Below are positions 52,108 through 61,111 of a DNA stretch of 64,000 nt, piece after piece. Position numbers and translations under genes: made by a program. The notes under the pieces were generated by a model, which was not told the origin of the DNA, ran no database searches, and saw only the letters and a list, made by a program, of their open reading frames with translations. The stretch covers positions 1 through 64,000 of the forward strand of contig CBDCYS010000022.1 in assembly GCA_965224215.1 (NCBI GenBank), read 5' to 3'. How positions within the stretch are numbered: the first letter of the stretch is position 1; each line of letters begins with the position of its first letter. The stretch comes from CBDCYS01 sp965224215 (GTDB lineage: Bacteria > Acidobacteriota > Terriglobia > Bryobacterales > UBA6623).

Positions 52108-53088
52108 TCAAGCCGCCTGCCGACGGCGTAGCTGACGCTGCTGCCGCGCCTGCTCCAGCTTGCGGTCTCGCGCGGCGTGAATCTCCTCCCGCTGTCCCGC
52201 CAGCATGTCCGCCGGCGTCACGAATCCGATCGCGCTGTGCAACCGCACCGTGTTGTAATGCTCGACATAGCGCTCGATCAGCCGCCGCGCATCCTCGGGC
52301 GTCAGCGGCACGCCCGGCCGGATACATTCGCTCTTCAACGACTTGTGCCAACGCTCCAACTTGCCGTTCGACTGCGGATAGTAGGGCGAGGTTCTCACGT
52401 GTGTCATCCCCGAAATGCGGATGAATTCCTTGAAGTCCTTGGCGATAAACTGCGGCCCGTTGTCGGAGATAATGCGCGGTTTGGCGTCCGGGTATTTCTC
52501 CTTGGCGGCCTCGAGAATAATCTCGACATCGGCTTCCCTCATGGCCTCGCGCAAGTCCCAATGCACAATCGAACGGCTGTAGCCGTCGAGCACGCTGCAG
52601 AGGTAGTAGAACGTACCCGAGATGTTGATGTAGGAAACATCGATATGCCAATGCTGATGCGGTTCCAGAGGCTGTTGGAAGCCCGTTCCTTTCAGCGACG
52701 TTTTGCCGTTCCACTTGCGCAGCAAGCCCGCCCGGCTCAACACCCGCCAGACGCTCGACGGGCTGACGGCCGCGATGTCGGCGTCGAGCATCATGAACGT
52801 CAACCGCCGGTAGCCCTGCAGCGGATGCTCGCGATAAAAGTCGAGAATGGCCTGCTTTTCCCACTCTTGGAGCCAGAAATCCCGGAGAACCCAACCGTTG
52901 TGCTCGTTGACGCAGCCGTAGCATCGGCGCCAGGAATAGAACTTGCTGGGCGCGATGCCGAGCCACTTGATGAAACGCCCGGCATGGATCCCGGTCTTCT
53001 CGGACCAGCACCGCACGAAATCGACGATCTGGTCGCGCACGTCGGGTGGTGTCCAGGTTTTGGTTAGAGTTCCCCAAGGCTTTTTTTT
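52108..53088 (-). CDS. IS3-family transposase OrfB
   Basis: The integrase-core protein of the IS, from about TLTKTWTPPDVRDQIVDFV to RRRQAA at 52108 (310 residues from its first ATG at 53040). DDE residues: HWHIDVSYINISG (Asp), RIISDNGPQFIAKDF (Asp) and SNGKLERWHKSLKSE (Glu). The HTH_21-like stretch GYRRLTFMMLDADIAAVSPSSVWRVL is also seen. Normally made as an OrfAB fusion by a -1 frameshift at an A8G run (53082-53090). Intact. Confidence 0.93.
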   Translation of the reverse strand, partial: KKKPWGTLTKTWTPPDVRDQIVDFVRCWSEKTGIHAGRFIKWLGIAPSKFYSWRRCYGCVNEHNGWVLRDFWLQEWEKQAILDFYREHPLQGYRRLTFMMLDADIAAVSPSSVWRVLSRAGLLRKWNGKTSLKGTGFQQPLEPHQHWHIDVSYINISGTFYYLCSVLDGYSRSIVHWDLREAMREADVEIILEAAKEKYPDAKPRIISDNGPQFIAKDFKEFIRISGMTHVRTSPYYPQSNGKLERWHKSLKSECIRPGVPLTPEDARRLIERYVEHYNTVRLHSAIGFVTPADMLAGQREEIHAARDRKLEQARQQRQLRRRQAA

Positions 53089-53372
53089 AACGCGATGTGC
53101 TCGGCCATCAACTCGGCCAGAACTTCATCCTTGGTCTGGATCTTCTTCTGCAGCTGCTCGATCCGTTCCTGTTCGGGCTGGCGATGGCTGCGGTTCTTAG
53201 TCTGGAAGGCAGCGGCTCCATTCTCAAAGAATTCTTTCTGCCAGCGGTAGAACACCGTCGGCTGCAGCGCCAGCTCGTCGCAGAGCTTCGAGACCGGCTC
53301 CTTGTCCACGAGATGCCGCCTCAGGATGGCGACCTTCTCTTCGGCTGTGTATTGCTTTCGTGCTTTTTTCAT
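53064..53372 (-). CDS. IS3-family transposase OrfA
   Basis: A 102-residue helix-turn-helix protein, YTAEEKVAILRRHLVDKEPVSKLCDELALQPTVFYRWQKEFFENGAAAF, followed by a leucine zipper (ERIEQLQKKIQTKDEVLAELMAEHIALKK). Near its end the minus strand has TTAAAAAAAAGCC, a slippery sequence; shifting -1 reads KKKPWGTLTKTWTPPDVRDQ into OrfB. Intact. Confidence 0.93.
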   Translation of the reverse strand: MKKARKQYTAEEKVAILRRHLVDKEPVSKLCDELALQPTVFYRWQKEFFENGAAAFQTKNRSHRQPEQERIEQLQKKIQTKDEVLAELMAEHIALKKSLGEL

Positions 53373-53631
53373 GCGTTCCCTCCGTTAGCTTAACGGCGGA
53401 ACGCTGTTCTCCATTTCCAGCTGAGGCGGGACAAAAGGCGGTTGCCGCAACCGATGGCCAGGCTAGTGACGCGTTCCCCGGTCGCACCGAACGGCCGCGT
53501 TGGCAGCGTTTGGCTGTTGCCAGCTCCCATCGCACTCGTGGCGGCGAGCGATCCTAGGAGTTCTCTGCGAGACAACCGGTTCTTCATGTAAATCTCCTTT
53601 CCTTCGGCGCCAGCCAACTCTCCCGAAGCAG

Positions 53632-54963
53632 CTACACGTCCGACAGAAGATCGAGTTCCCCAGTGCTGTCACCGAAGCTCTCTGCCGGCACGCCAAACTT
53701 GGCCATCAAGCTTAACGATAGATTCGCCAACGGGGTGCCCTTCGGATAACGAAGGTGACGATTCCCTTTGATCTGCTGGTCGCGCCCGCCGACGACAACG
53801 ACCGGAACGTTGAAGTTGTTGTGGGTATTGCCGTCGCTCATGCCGCTGCCGTAGAGCACGACGGAATGATCCAGCAAAGTGCCATCACCATCGGGGATCG
53901 CCCGCAGCTTCCGAAGGAAGTAGGCAAGTGTGTCGACGTGGTAGGTATTCAGTTTCGTGAACACCCCCATCTTGTCGGGATTGTTTGCATGGTGCGACAT
54001 GGAGTGATGCGCTTCGGGCAAGCCAATCTCGTTATACGATCGATTCACATTTCCCCGCGCCAGCATAAGCGAACTGACACGAGTAATATCCGCCTGGAAC
54101 GCAAGCACCTGCAAATCGAACATGAGCTCGGCATATTCCCTGAAAATTTCGGGCTCGCCGGCGGGCCGGTCCGGGATCTCGACATCACTGTTGTAGGATT
54201 CACTCTTGGCGATGCGCTGCTCCACATCGCGAATGGCATCGAAATATTCACCGAGCTTGAGACGGTCGTGTGCGCTAAGCGTTTCCCGGAGACTCGAAAT
54301 TTCCTGCGTCACGCCATCGAGAATGCTGCGGTCTTCCTCGCTTCGAGCCCGGCGCTCTTCGGCGGTGTTGCCGCTGCCAAACAGCCGTTCAAACACAAAG
54401 CGTGGATTGGTTTCCGCCGGCAGCGGCGTTGTCGGGTTCTTCCACGACATCGAGTTCATATAGGCGCAGGCGTAACCGTGGTCACAGGCGCCGACGACGT
54501 CGTTGCGGTCCACGGAGACTTCGAGCGACGGGAGTTTCGAGTCGCAGCAGATGTGCAGGGCGATCATTTGATCGATCGTCGTGCCGGCCTGCACATCGGC
54601 GCCTTCGGTTTGCTTCGGGTGGACACAGCTCATGAACCCCGGCGCCGCCCGCGGATGCTGCCCTCCTGAGTCGCCCTGGTCCGTGGCCGGAAAGTTGTCC
54701 AGTCCGGTCACGACGAGCGTCTGATCCCGAAAAGCCTCGAGCGGTTTCAAGGTTGGGGAGAACGTGAAACCCACCCCTTCGGAGGGTGGCGTCCAGTCGT
54801 TCATATTGGCTCCGTTCCCGCAATAGATCGCCGCGAACCGAGGGGCCGCCTTGGTTCGGGCCGACATCGCGGGTACCATCGCGTCGAGGAGCGGAAGCGC
54901 TACGGTTGCGCCCAGACTGCGAAGGAACGTCCTACGGGGCAACGCTATTTTTGTGATCAACAT
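53632..54963 (-). CDS. DUF1552 secreted protein
   Basis: A 443-residue DUF1552 protein with a Tat-like leader (PRRTFLRSLGATVALPLLDAMVPAMSAR) and the family's AAPRFAAIYCGNGANMNDWTP ... VVTGLDNFPATDQGDSGGQHPRAAPGFMSCV ... SSLMLARGNVNRSYNEIGLPEAHHSMSHHANNPDKM ... DHSVVLYGSGMSDGNTHNNFNVPVVVVGG, with a pattern of Asp, His and Gly like alkaline-phosphatase/sulfatase-fold proteins. It almost always occurs next to a DUF1592-type protein in Planctomycetes, Verrucomicrobia and Acidobacteriota, as here (DUF1592 stop at 54996). Function unknown; an envelope or periplasmic degradation role is assumed. The frame is intact. Confidence 0.92.
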   Translation of the reverse strand: MLITKIALPRRTFLRSLGATVALPLLDAMVPAMSARTKAAPRFAAIYCGNGANMNDWTPPSEGVGFTFSPTLKPLEAFRDQTLVVTGLDNFPATDQGDSGGQHPRAAPGFMSCVHPKQTEGADVQAGTTIDQMIALHICCDSKLPSLEVSVDRNDVVGACDHGYACAYMNSMSWKNPTTPLPAETNPRFVFERLFGSGNTAEERRARSEEDRSILDGVTQEISSLRETLSAHDRLKLGEYFDAIRDVEQRIAKSESYNSDVEIPDRPAGEPEIFREYAELMFDLQVLAFQADITRVSSLMLARGNVNRSYNEIGLPEAHHSMSHHANNPDKMGVFTKLNTYHVDTLAYFLRKLRAIPDGDGTLLDHSVVLYGSGMSDGNTHNNFNVPVVVVGGRDQQIKGNRHLRYPKGTPLANLSLSLMAKFGVPAESFGDSTGELDLLSDV

Positions 54964-54995
54964 TCGAGATTCTCCCGTATCTGGCTATACAGCGG

Positions 54996-57454
54996 TCAGT
55001 TCACTTGCTCTTGCTCTTGTGCCATTCTCATTTGAAACGGTGTACTAGTGACGATGCCCAGAATCAGTGAGGCAAAGCGGTAGTGCGCGCGTTCGGCCTC
55101 CCGTTTGACCTGACGGACCGCCGGCGCATCGGCGGCTTCAAGCCCTCTCCCGAGTGCGTAGGCCAACAGTTTTTCCGTGATGGTCGTCAAGAACTCGTCG
55201 GAATGGTCCAGCAGCACCTTTCGGAGCTCCGTCGGGCCTTTGAAAACCGTGCCGTCGGGAAGTTCAGCCGACGCGTCAATCGGAGAGCCGGACGAATGAA
55301 TGTCTCTCCACTCGGCAATCGCGTCGAAATTTTCGAGCGCGAACCCCAATTCGTCCATCTGTTGATGGCAACTCGCGCAGACGGGGTTCGCCCGGTGCTC
55401 CGCCTACCGCTCGCGCATCGGGAGCACTTTCCTCGGGTCCCTCACCTCTTCGAGCTCGGGTACGTTCGCAGGCGGCGGTGGTGGCGTGCCGAATATATTC
55501 TCCAGGATCCACTTCCCCCGAATCACCGGAGAGGTCCTATTCGGACGCGATGTGCCTGTCAGAATCGAGCCCTGTCCCAGCAGCCCCCGCCGCACGCTGT
55601 CAGCCGGGAGCGACACCCGCCGGAATCGCTCGCCGTAAACGCCCGGAATTCCATAGTGTTTGGCTAATCGTTCGTTGAGGAACGTATAGTCCGCATCCAG
55701 CAGATTGAGCACGCTGCGGTTCTCGCGCATGATGCTGTCGAAGAACAACTCCGTCTCGCGATCGAAGGCTTTCCGCAGATTGTCGTCGAAGTGAAAGAGC
55801 AGTTCCGGACTGGGCCTGAAACTGGACACGTTGCGGATATGAAGCCACTGGCCGGCGAAGTTGCTAACCAAAGCCTCTGACCGCAGGTCGGCGAGCATCC
55901 GCCTGACCTGCTTCTCGAGCACGGCCGGATCGTGGAGGGTCATGTTGACCGCGGCGTCGAGGAGTGCGTCATCCGGGATGCTGCTCCACAGAAAGAACGA
56001 GAGACGCGAGGCCAGCTCGAGGTCCGCGATGCGATACGGCGTATTTGGCGCAATTGTCTCCGGCTGACTCTCGAAGCGGAACAGAAACTTCGGCGTGACG
56101 AGGATGCTCCGAACCGCTAGTTCGATGCCCGCCTCAAAGCCGCCTTTATTTGCACCCTCGCGATACAAGCTGAGCGGGACCTGAAGATCCTGCTCGGTAA
56201 CGGGCCGTCGATATGCGCGCCGCGCGAGTGTGGCGATGATCTTTTTGGCACAGGGTCCCTCGTCGTCGGCCGTCGCGGGATGGCAGACGAGCAGCCGGCG
56301 GCGACTAGGTGTATCAATACCTCTCTCGGACGCTCCCTCAGCGTCGTCCGCGGAAGGGATGCTCACCGTTACGCTGGAAATGGCAGTCTGGCCCCTGCCC
56401 CTATAGGGATCTCGACGCAAGCTCGGGTCGAACAGGTCTTCGACGAACGCCTCGGTCTTTGAGACGAGGTACACCTGAACCAGATGAGAACCGGCCTTTA
56501 CCGGTACGCGGAATCGAAGGGCCTCCAGGACCTTTTTATCCCGGTCCTCATCCCGCTCCCGTTCCCGGCTCTCTCCACGCCGGCGCCGCGCGAATTCCGG
56601 TCCCAGGGTCTTTGTCCAGACCTGGGCGCCATCAATGCTCACATCAAGCTGATCCCCGACGGCCACCCGATAGCCACCGTCGGCTCCGCCCTGTGTCGGC
56701 CGTATTTGGAACTCGCACTCGCCATCGACGGGAAAGTAATAGCGAAACGCTAGCCCGCCACGCGACCCCCACGGCAGATCGTCGCTGAAGCGGATCCCCT
56801 GATTGCGATCCGTCGGCACGAAGACCGTCTCCGGTGCCGGGGATCCCCGAACCCGTCCGAGCGCCATCCGGCTGATTTTCGCTGCTGCCTCCAGGTAACG
56901 CTCCGTCAGGGCCGCCGACAACGACAGTGCATCGGCGTTATTGTCAAACCCATACGCCGCATTGTCCGCGGGCAGCAGCGAGGCCGCATCAATGTCGAGC
57001 GTAAGCAAGTCGCGGATGGCATTGCGATACTCGGCGCGGTTGAACCGATGCAGCGTGGGCCGGCCTGGGTTGGGGTGCTCAAGGGCCGCCTTGTCGAGCT
57101 TTGCCTCCTGCCACGACACGACGCCATCGGCAAGCGCTTTGTCCGGCCGCGGCAGCCCGGCGGGGGGCATCGCCCCTGTCCGAATCTTGCGCACGACCGT
57201 TTCCCAGACCTCCGGGCTGTCGCCCACGCGCGCCAGGTCCAGCGCGTCAAGCTCAAGTCCGGCGGTCTTGGCGGCCTGGTTGTGGCAGGTGCGCAGTATT
57301 GGTCGAGAACCGCGCGAGGGGCCGGCGCTTCGCCTGCTGCTCCCGCCGCCGACGATGTCTGGAGAGGACTGGCGCTGTCCGTCTGCTGCGCCGCGCCTAT
57401 CGGTACGATGAAACACAACGCTGCGACGATTATCGCCAAGCGAAGTCCGCTCAT
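54996..57454 (-). pseudogene. DUF1592/DUF1588-type cytochrome protein, broken by a frameshift and an in-frame TAG
   Basis: A secreted multi-domain c-type cytochrome: start MSGLRLAIIVAALCFIVPIG at 57454 (ATG overlapping the ankyrin TGA), then CxxCH motif CA(T)CHNQ, DUF1587 (RPTLHRFNRAEYRNAIRDLLTLDIDAASLLPADNAAYGFDNNAD), DUF1595, DUF1592 (RIADLELASRLSFFLWSSIPDD), DUF1588 (LLDADYTFLNERLAKHYGIPGVYGERFRRVSLP ... GLLGQGSILTGTSRPNRTSPVIRGKWILENIFG) and a C-terminal haem motif PVCASCHQQMDELGFALENFD plus DUF1585. A one-base deletion near 57290 strikes inside the first haem motif, and TAG at 55404-55406 comes ten codons before the second. Both lesions flank haem sites. Total length about 819 residues, normal for the family. 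Confidence 0.88.
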
Positions 57455-58767
57455 GGCAACAACTCCTCCGGGATCATCGCCACGCAAAGTCTTGGACATT
57501 CCATTTCCTTGGCGCCCAGTTTACGCAACAGCGCCGCTGTTTGCGGATGGGCGGCAAACGAATTGCCGTACTCCACACCGTCGGCGATGATCAAGGGTGT
57601 TCGGCCGTCTAAGGCGACCACATCGAGCTTCGCGCCTTTGTCGAACAGGTATTGCACGACGCTGTTGGCGCCCCGATACGCCGCCGCGTGCATCGCCGTT
57701 TCTCCGACGTCGTTGACCGCATTGACATCGGCGCCCTGTTCTTCCACGAGGAGTTTCACGGCTTCAAGCACCTGGCCCTCGGTGGCACGGTCCTGGTTCG
57801 AGGCCCAGGCGATACCCGCGGCCAACATGAGCGGGGTGATATTGACGCCGGTGTTGATCGTGGGATCGGCGCCATGCTCGAGCAGCAAACGCATCACCTC
57901 GACATCCGCCGCTTTCGCGGCAAAAAGAAACGCGGTTGCGCCGACCAGTCGCCTGCGATACCTCGCGCCCGACCATCTGGGCTCCATGGCGGTGTTCCGG
58001 CCGTTGACATCTGCGCCGTGATTCAGCAGCGATTTAATCACGCGCAGCCTGTCGATGTTGACCGAAATGCATTGATCGCTGATGTGCCAGTTGGCAACGT
58101 GCACGGCTGCCTGTAGCGGCTTGCCCCAGCTATTGTTCTGCCTATTTCCGCCCTCGGTAGCGACGTCACGAAGTTGCTCACGAATCGGCGGCGTCTTGAG
58201 CTCGATCTTAATTGGCCGCGCTCGCACACCCTGCACCGTCAGTTGGGTCGTTCCGCCTTCGGCGTTCGGACCTGCCCCCTTCTCGAGCAGCAGGTCCACG
58301 AGGTCCTCATGCCCGTTGATGATCGCCACGAGCAATGGGGTCGCTAGATCAGGTCGCTTCTCGTTCACGTCCGCGCCGGCCTCCAGCATCGCCTGGACCG
58401 AACGTATGTCTCCTTTGCGAACCGCGAACAAGAGTGCCGTCGTTCCGCCGTTGGACCGCATATGGATGTCGGCCCGGTGATCGAGCAGCGCCCGCACAAC
58501 CGCGCCGTGCCCGGCGGCAGCCGCCCACATGAGCGCCGTTTGTCCGTTCCAGGATTCCTTCGCGTTGATGTCCGCGCCGGCCTCTAGCAGCACATTCACC
58601 GCATCGGAACGTCCGGTACGCGCCGCAAGCATCAGCGCCGTCTCTTCACTGCGCACCGTGCTGTTCGGATCAGCGCCGGCCTTCAGAAACTGCTCAATAA
58701 CTGCGGCGTTGCCATTCTGGGAGGCGAGCGCCAGCGGGGTGACACCGTAGTTGTTCGGTGTACTCAC
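57451..58767 (-). pseudogene. Ankyrin-repeat protein, 5'-truncated
   Basis: Roughly ten ankyrin repeats, such as NYGVTPLALASQNGNAAVIEQFLKAGADPN, EETALMLAARTGRSDAVNVLLEAGADIN, GQTALMWAAAAGHGAVVRALLDHRADIH and ETAMHAAAYRGANSVVQYLFDKGAKLD, with the end KLGAKEMECPRLCVAMIPEELLP. Its TGA overlaps the ATG of the DUF1592 gene, so the two were translationally coupled. On the 5' side the reading frame goes on to 59316 only because it runs antisense through a TonB receptor fragment; the natural start and signal peptide are lost at about 58767. Ankyrin proteins with DUF1592/DUF1552 are a recurrent set in Acidobacteriota. Confidence 0.85.
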
Positions 58768-59370
58768 TTGGGCTCCGGCCCGTGGTTCCTGCCGGGCAGC
58801 GACATCTATCAATATGGTCCTCTCGATATCGACCACCGGCAGCGCTTTGTGATGTCGTGGGTCTGGGAGCTGCCCACCATGAGCTCGGACAATGGCTTTG
58901 TCAAGCACGTGATCCACGGCTGGCAGTGGACGGGCATCGGGCAGTATCAGACCGGCAATCCTCTGACCGTCACCAGCGGCCGGGACATCTCGCTGAGCGG
59001 TATCGGCAGGCACCGCGCGGTACTGACCGGCGCTCCGCTTGATGCGCCGGGGGGCGCCGACAAGCGGGTGTGGTTCAACAAGGATGCTTTCTCTCGCGAC
59101 TACCCCGAAGGCACGTTCGGCACAACGGGCGCCGGTATCTTGACCGGTCCTCAAATTTACAGTTTTGACATGGGGATCTTCAAGCACTTCACGATCACCG
59201 AGCGGGTCAGCATGCAGTTTCGCTCGGAATTTTTCAATATCTTCAACCAGACGAACTTCGCTAACCCGACCACTAACTTTTCCAGCGGACGTTTCGGAAG
59301 GATCGGAGGGACACAAAGCTACGCGGGCGAACCGCGAGTCATCCAGTTCGGCCTGAAGCTAGCGTTCTAG
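58768..59370 (+). pseudogene. TonB-dependent receptor, C-terminal 200 residues only
   Basis: The end of a barrel: GPLDIDHRQRFVMSWVWELP, GWQWTGIGQYQTGNPLTVTSG, VWFNKDAFSRDYPEGTFGTTGAG, MGIFKHFTITERVSMQFRSEFFNIFNQTNFANPTTN and the final RVIQFGLKLAF. This is the Oar-like receptor C-terminus, with the last aromatic. There is no start; the left edge coincides with the break in the ankyrin gene on the other strand. A rearrangement breakpoint joins two genes tail to head at about 58767. Confidence 0.85.
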
Positions 59371-59709
59371 CACTCAGCTGAGGGTACGGACTAGTTTCTG
59401 ACAAGCAGCAGACCGCGGCTGGATTGGCCTACAATCCCGCCGCGTTTTTTTTGCGACGCGTCGTCTCGACGTAGAACTGGTCAAGAAGCAGGCGTTCAGC
59501 CCCGTGTCCCCAGTGTGGACCGGCGCACTATCTCGACTCTGCTTGCCAGCGGCGCCGATCTCCCTCCAGAGCTCAAGGGCAGCAGCCAGAACATCCCGAC
59601 TTCGTCGAAGCGTTACCGGCCAGCCCGCTTTTCTCACCGCGTGGCGAGACGAAGTGCATAATAGGCCCATCAGTACAAGACGCGCGCCGACGTAGGGGCC
59701 TAGCGTGCT
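59371..59709. other. Spacer, no gene seen
   Basis: About 340 bases between the TonB tail and the IS1595 element. A T/G-rich run CGCCGCGTTTTTTTTGCGACGCG (59440-59462) has an inverted repeat CGCG/CGCG around a T8 run. No gene recognised. Confidence 0.4.
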
Positions 59710-60758
59710 CTTGCTTATACGGTTGTTTCAGCAAGCCCCAAGATGTAGGGTAGGGCGTGGCCCGGCCGCCGTTTGCGAAGAGTCTGCGTCAGTTTCAGGT
59801 GGAGTTCGCGACCGAGGAGGCTTGCCAGAAGTACCTGGCTGCTTGTCGTTGGCCCGACGGGTTCCTTTGTCCTCAGTGTGGGCATCGGCAGGCCTACATT
59901 CTCGAGCAGAAACTACGATGGCAGTGCGCGGCGTGTCGACACCAGGTCTCGTTGACGTCGGGAACGGTGCTCCACAATACGAAGACCCCGCTGACGGTTT
60001 GGTTTTGGGCTGCGTACCTGATGACAACTGATAAACGAGGTGTGTCGGCGCTGCTACTGCAGCGTCAGCTCGGCCTGTCGCGCTACGAAACCGCCTGGAT
60101 GATGTTGCACAAACTGCGACGGGCCATGGTGAACGCAGCTCGCGAGCCCTTGCACGGAGAAGTAGAGGTCGATGACACCTGGATTGGCGGCCCGCAAGCA
60201 GGTTTGCGAGGCAGCCGGCAACTGAAGGGGCGCCGTGCGGCCCTTGTGATGGTCGCTGTTGAGAAACGCGGGAAGCGCTCCGGGCGCGTTCGCATGTCCG
60301 TTATTCCAGACTTCAAGAAGGTGACGATCGACAGGTTTCTTGCCCAGAACGTTGTTCCCGGCTCGACCATCTACACAGACGGTCTGAAGACCTTTACCGC
60401 CCTCGAAGAGGCCGGCTACAAACACGTCTCTCGTCCGCAACCTCACCGGACTGACTTGCGGAAAGGCGCCAAGTCGGTGGTGCCGCTGGCGGATCGTGCC
60501 ATTGGCAACCTGCAGCAATGGCTGACCGGAACGTACCACGGCGTGAGCCGCGCTCAGCTTCAGGTTTACCTCGATGAGTTCGTGTTTCGACACAACCGCC
60601 GCAAGACCCCAATGGCAGCCTTCCAAACCCTCCTCGGTCTCGGAACTCAACACGCTCCTACGCCTTATGCCCACATCCGCCGCGCGCGTGACCTGGACAA
60701 GACGCGATGACCTCTACCCCAACATCTTGGGGCTTGCTGAAACAACCGTATAAGCAGG
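59710..60758 (+). mobile_element. IS1595-family element, third type (1049 bp), perfect 8-bp duplication
   Basis: Terminal repeats CTTGCTTATACGG (59710) and CCTGCTTATACGG (minus strand from 60758) continue over 35 bases. The target duplication AGCGTGCT is at 59702-59709 and 60759-60766. The element carries an intact transposase starting with GTG. Confidence 0.94.
59757..60710 (+). CDS. IS1595-family transposase, third type
   Basis: A 317-residue protein from GTG 59757 (MARPPFAKSLRQFQVEFATEEACQKYL). Zinc ribbon CPQCGHRQAYILEQKLRWQCAACRHQ, then GEVEVDDTWIGGPQAGLRG (Asp) and TIYTDGLKTFTAL (Asp), and the end QVYLDEFVFRHNRRKTPMAAFQTLLGLG. Intact and probably active. It differs from the other IS1595 transposases in this window. 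Confidence 0.93.
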   Translation: MARPPFAKSLRQFQVEFATEEACQKYLAACRWPDGFLCPQCGHRQAYILEQKLRWQCAACRHQVSLTSGTVLHNTKTPLTVWFWAAYLMTTDKRGVSALLLQRQLGLSRYETAWMMLHKLRRAMVNAAREPLHGEVEVDDTWIGGPQAGLRGSRQLKGRRAALVMVAVEKRGKRSGRVRMSVIPDFKKVTIDRFLAQNVVPGSTIYTDGLKTFTALEEAGYKHVSRPQPHRTDLRKGAKSVVPLADRAIGNLQQWLTGTYHGVSRAQLQVYLDEFVFRHNRRKTPMAAFQTLLGLGTQHAPTPYAHIRRARDLDKTR

Positions 60759-60860
60759 AGCGTGCTACGCCCGCGTCTGAATCAAGCACGGCGAGCAAGC
60801 GCAACGAAGGAATGGCGGGCCTATCGCCTGCTTCGACCGTCAGGCGGTGAGAAATGCGGG

Positions 60861-61111
60861 CTAGTGTAGTGCGCCAATCAGACCGTAACTTATCGTGAGT
60901 CGCCTCCTTGCCAGGACGCAGGAGTGAGAGAGACCGAGCGGCCCAGATGCGGAACCTGATTTGAGCCGCGTTCACGCGGCTTGGTGTTCCGTAGGCCAGC
61001 CGTTTACGGCTGGTGGACGCCGCCGCGCAGGGACTTTTCAGCCCGTTTCAACGGCCTTACCTCTTTCAAGCAGATGTCTTGTGGTGCGCTATCACTGACG
61101 CACTACACTAG
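60861..61111. repeat. Candidate IS630-type MITE, 251 bp, containing double-hairpin repeat copy 2
   Basis: Terminal inverted repeats: CTAGTGTAGTGCGCCAATCA at 60861-60880 and, on the minus strand from 61111, CTAGTGTAGTGCGTCAGTGA (14 of 17 after CTA). The outer CTAG with TA at both ends is the preferred target and duplication of IS630-type elements. No transposase gene inside. It encloses AGCCGCG-TTCA-CGCGGCT (60964-60981) followed by CCAGCCG-TTTA-CGGCTGG (60996-61013), shared with the element at 10739. The distance between the two hairpins is conserved. Confidence 0.7.

Larger units (their letters stand above)
51848..53433 (-). mobile_element. IS3-family insertion sequence, about 1.6 kb
   Basis: Ends TGTAACCCGCC (51848) and TGTCCCGCC (minus strand from 53433) form the imperfect inverted repeat starting with the expected TG...CA. 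No target duplication is found (TTT at left, AAA at right). It carries orfA and orfB joined by a probable programmed frameshift. About 250 bases beyond orfB inside the left end hold no gene. Confidence 0.85.
50991..53587 (-). pseudogene. Tat-exported aldo/keto reductase, split by an IS3 element
   Basis: The N-terminus lies at 53587-53434 (MKNRLSRRELLGSLAATSAM, then LPTRPFGATGERVTSLAIGCGNRLL) with GGAG before the ATG. The remainder is at about 51840-50991 (DRGTEALQLALDLGIRYFDTAQAYGDGLSE ... KRLQTDYLDASHIHS ... VRFIGITSH), with the AKR tyrosine, aspartate and histidine sites. A 1586-bp IS3 element lies between them. It is the last gene of the ankyrin-DUF1592-DUF1552-AKR operon, 45 bases after DUF1552. 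Normal length would be about 340 residues. Because the two parts do not join perfectly in frame, a small deletion may have occurred at the insertion. Confidence 0.88.

Noticed and set aside
52177..53067. A 296-codon plus-strand frame
   Set aside because: Shadow of the IS3 OrfB, which has clear DDE motifs on the minus strand.
53755..54669. A 304-codon plus-strand frame
   Set aside because: Antisense shadow of the intact DUF1552 gene.
48222..55406. Genetic recoding of TAG as sense in this organism
   Set aside because: Normal genes here end in TAG (leuB, the FecR-like gene), the TAG codons occur only in genes that also have frameshifts, deletions or IS insertions, and IS debris in the window has TGA lesions too. 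Decay is simpler.
57451..59316. A 621-residue ankyrin protein starting at 59316
   Set aside because: The first 180 residues are antisense to the TonB receptor tail and have no ankyrin pattern; the true start is lost at the breakpoint.
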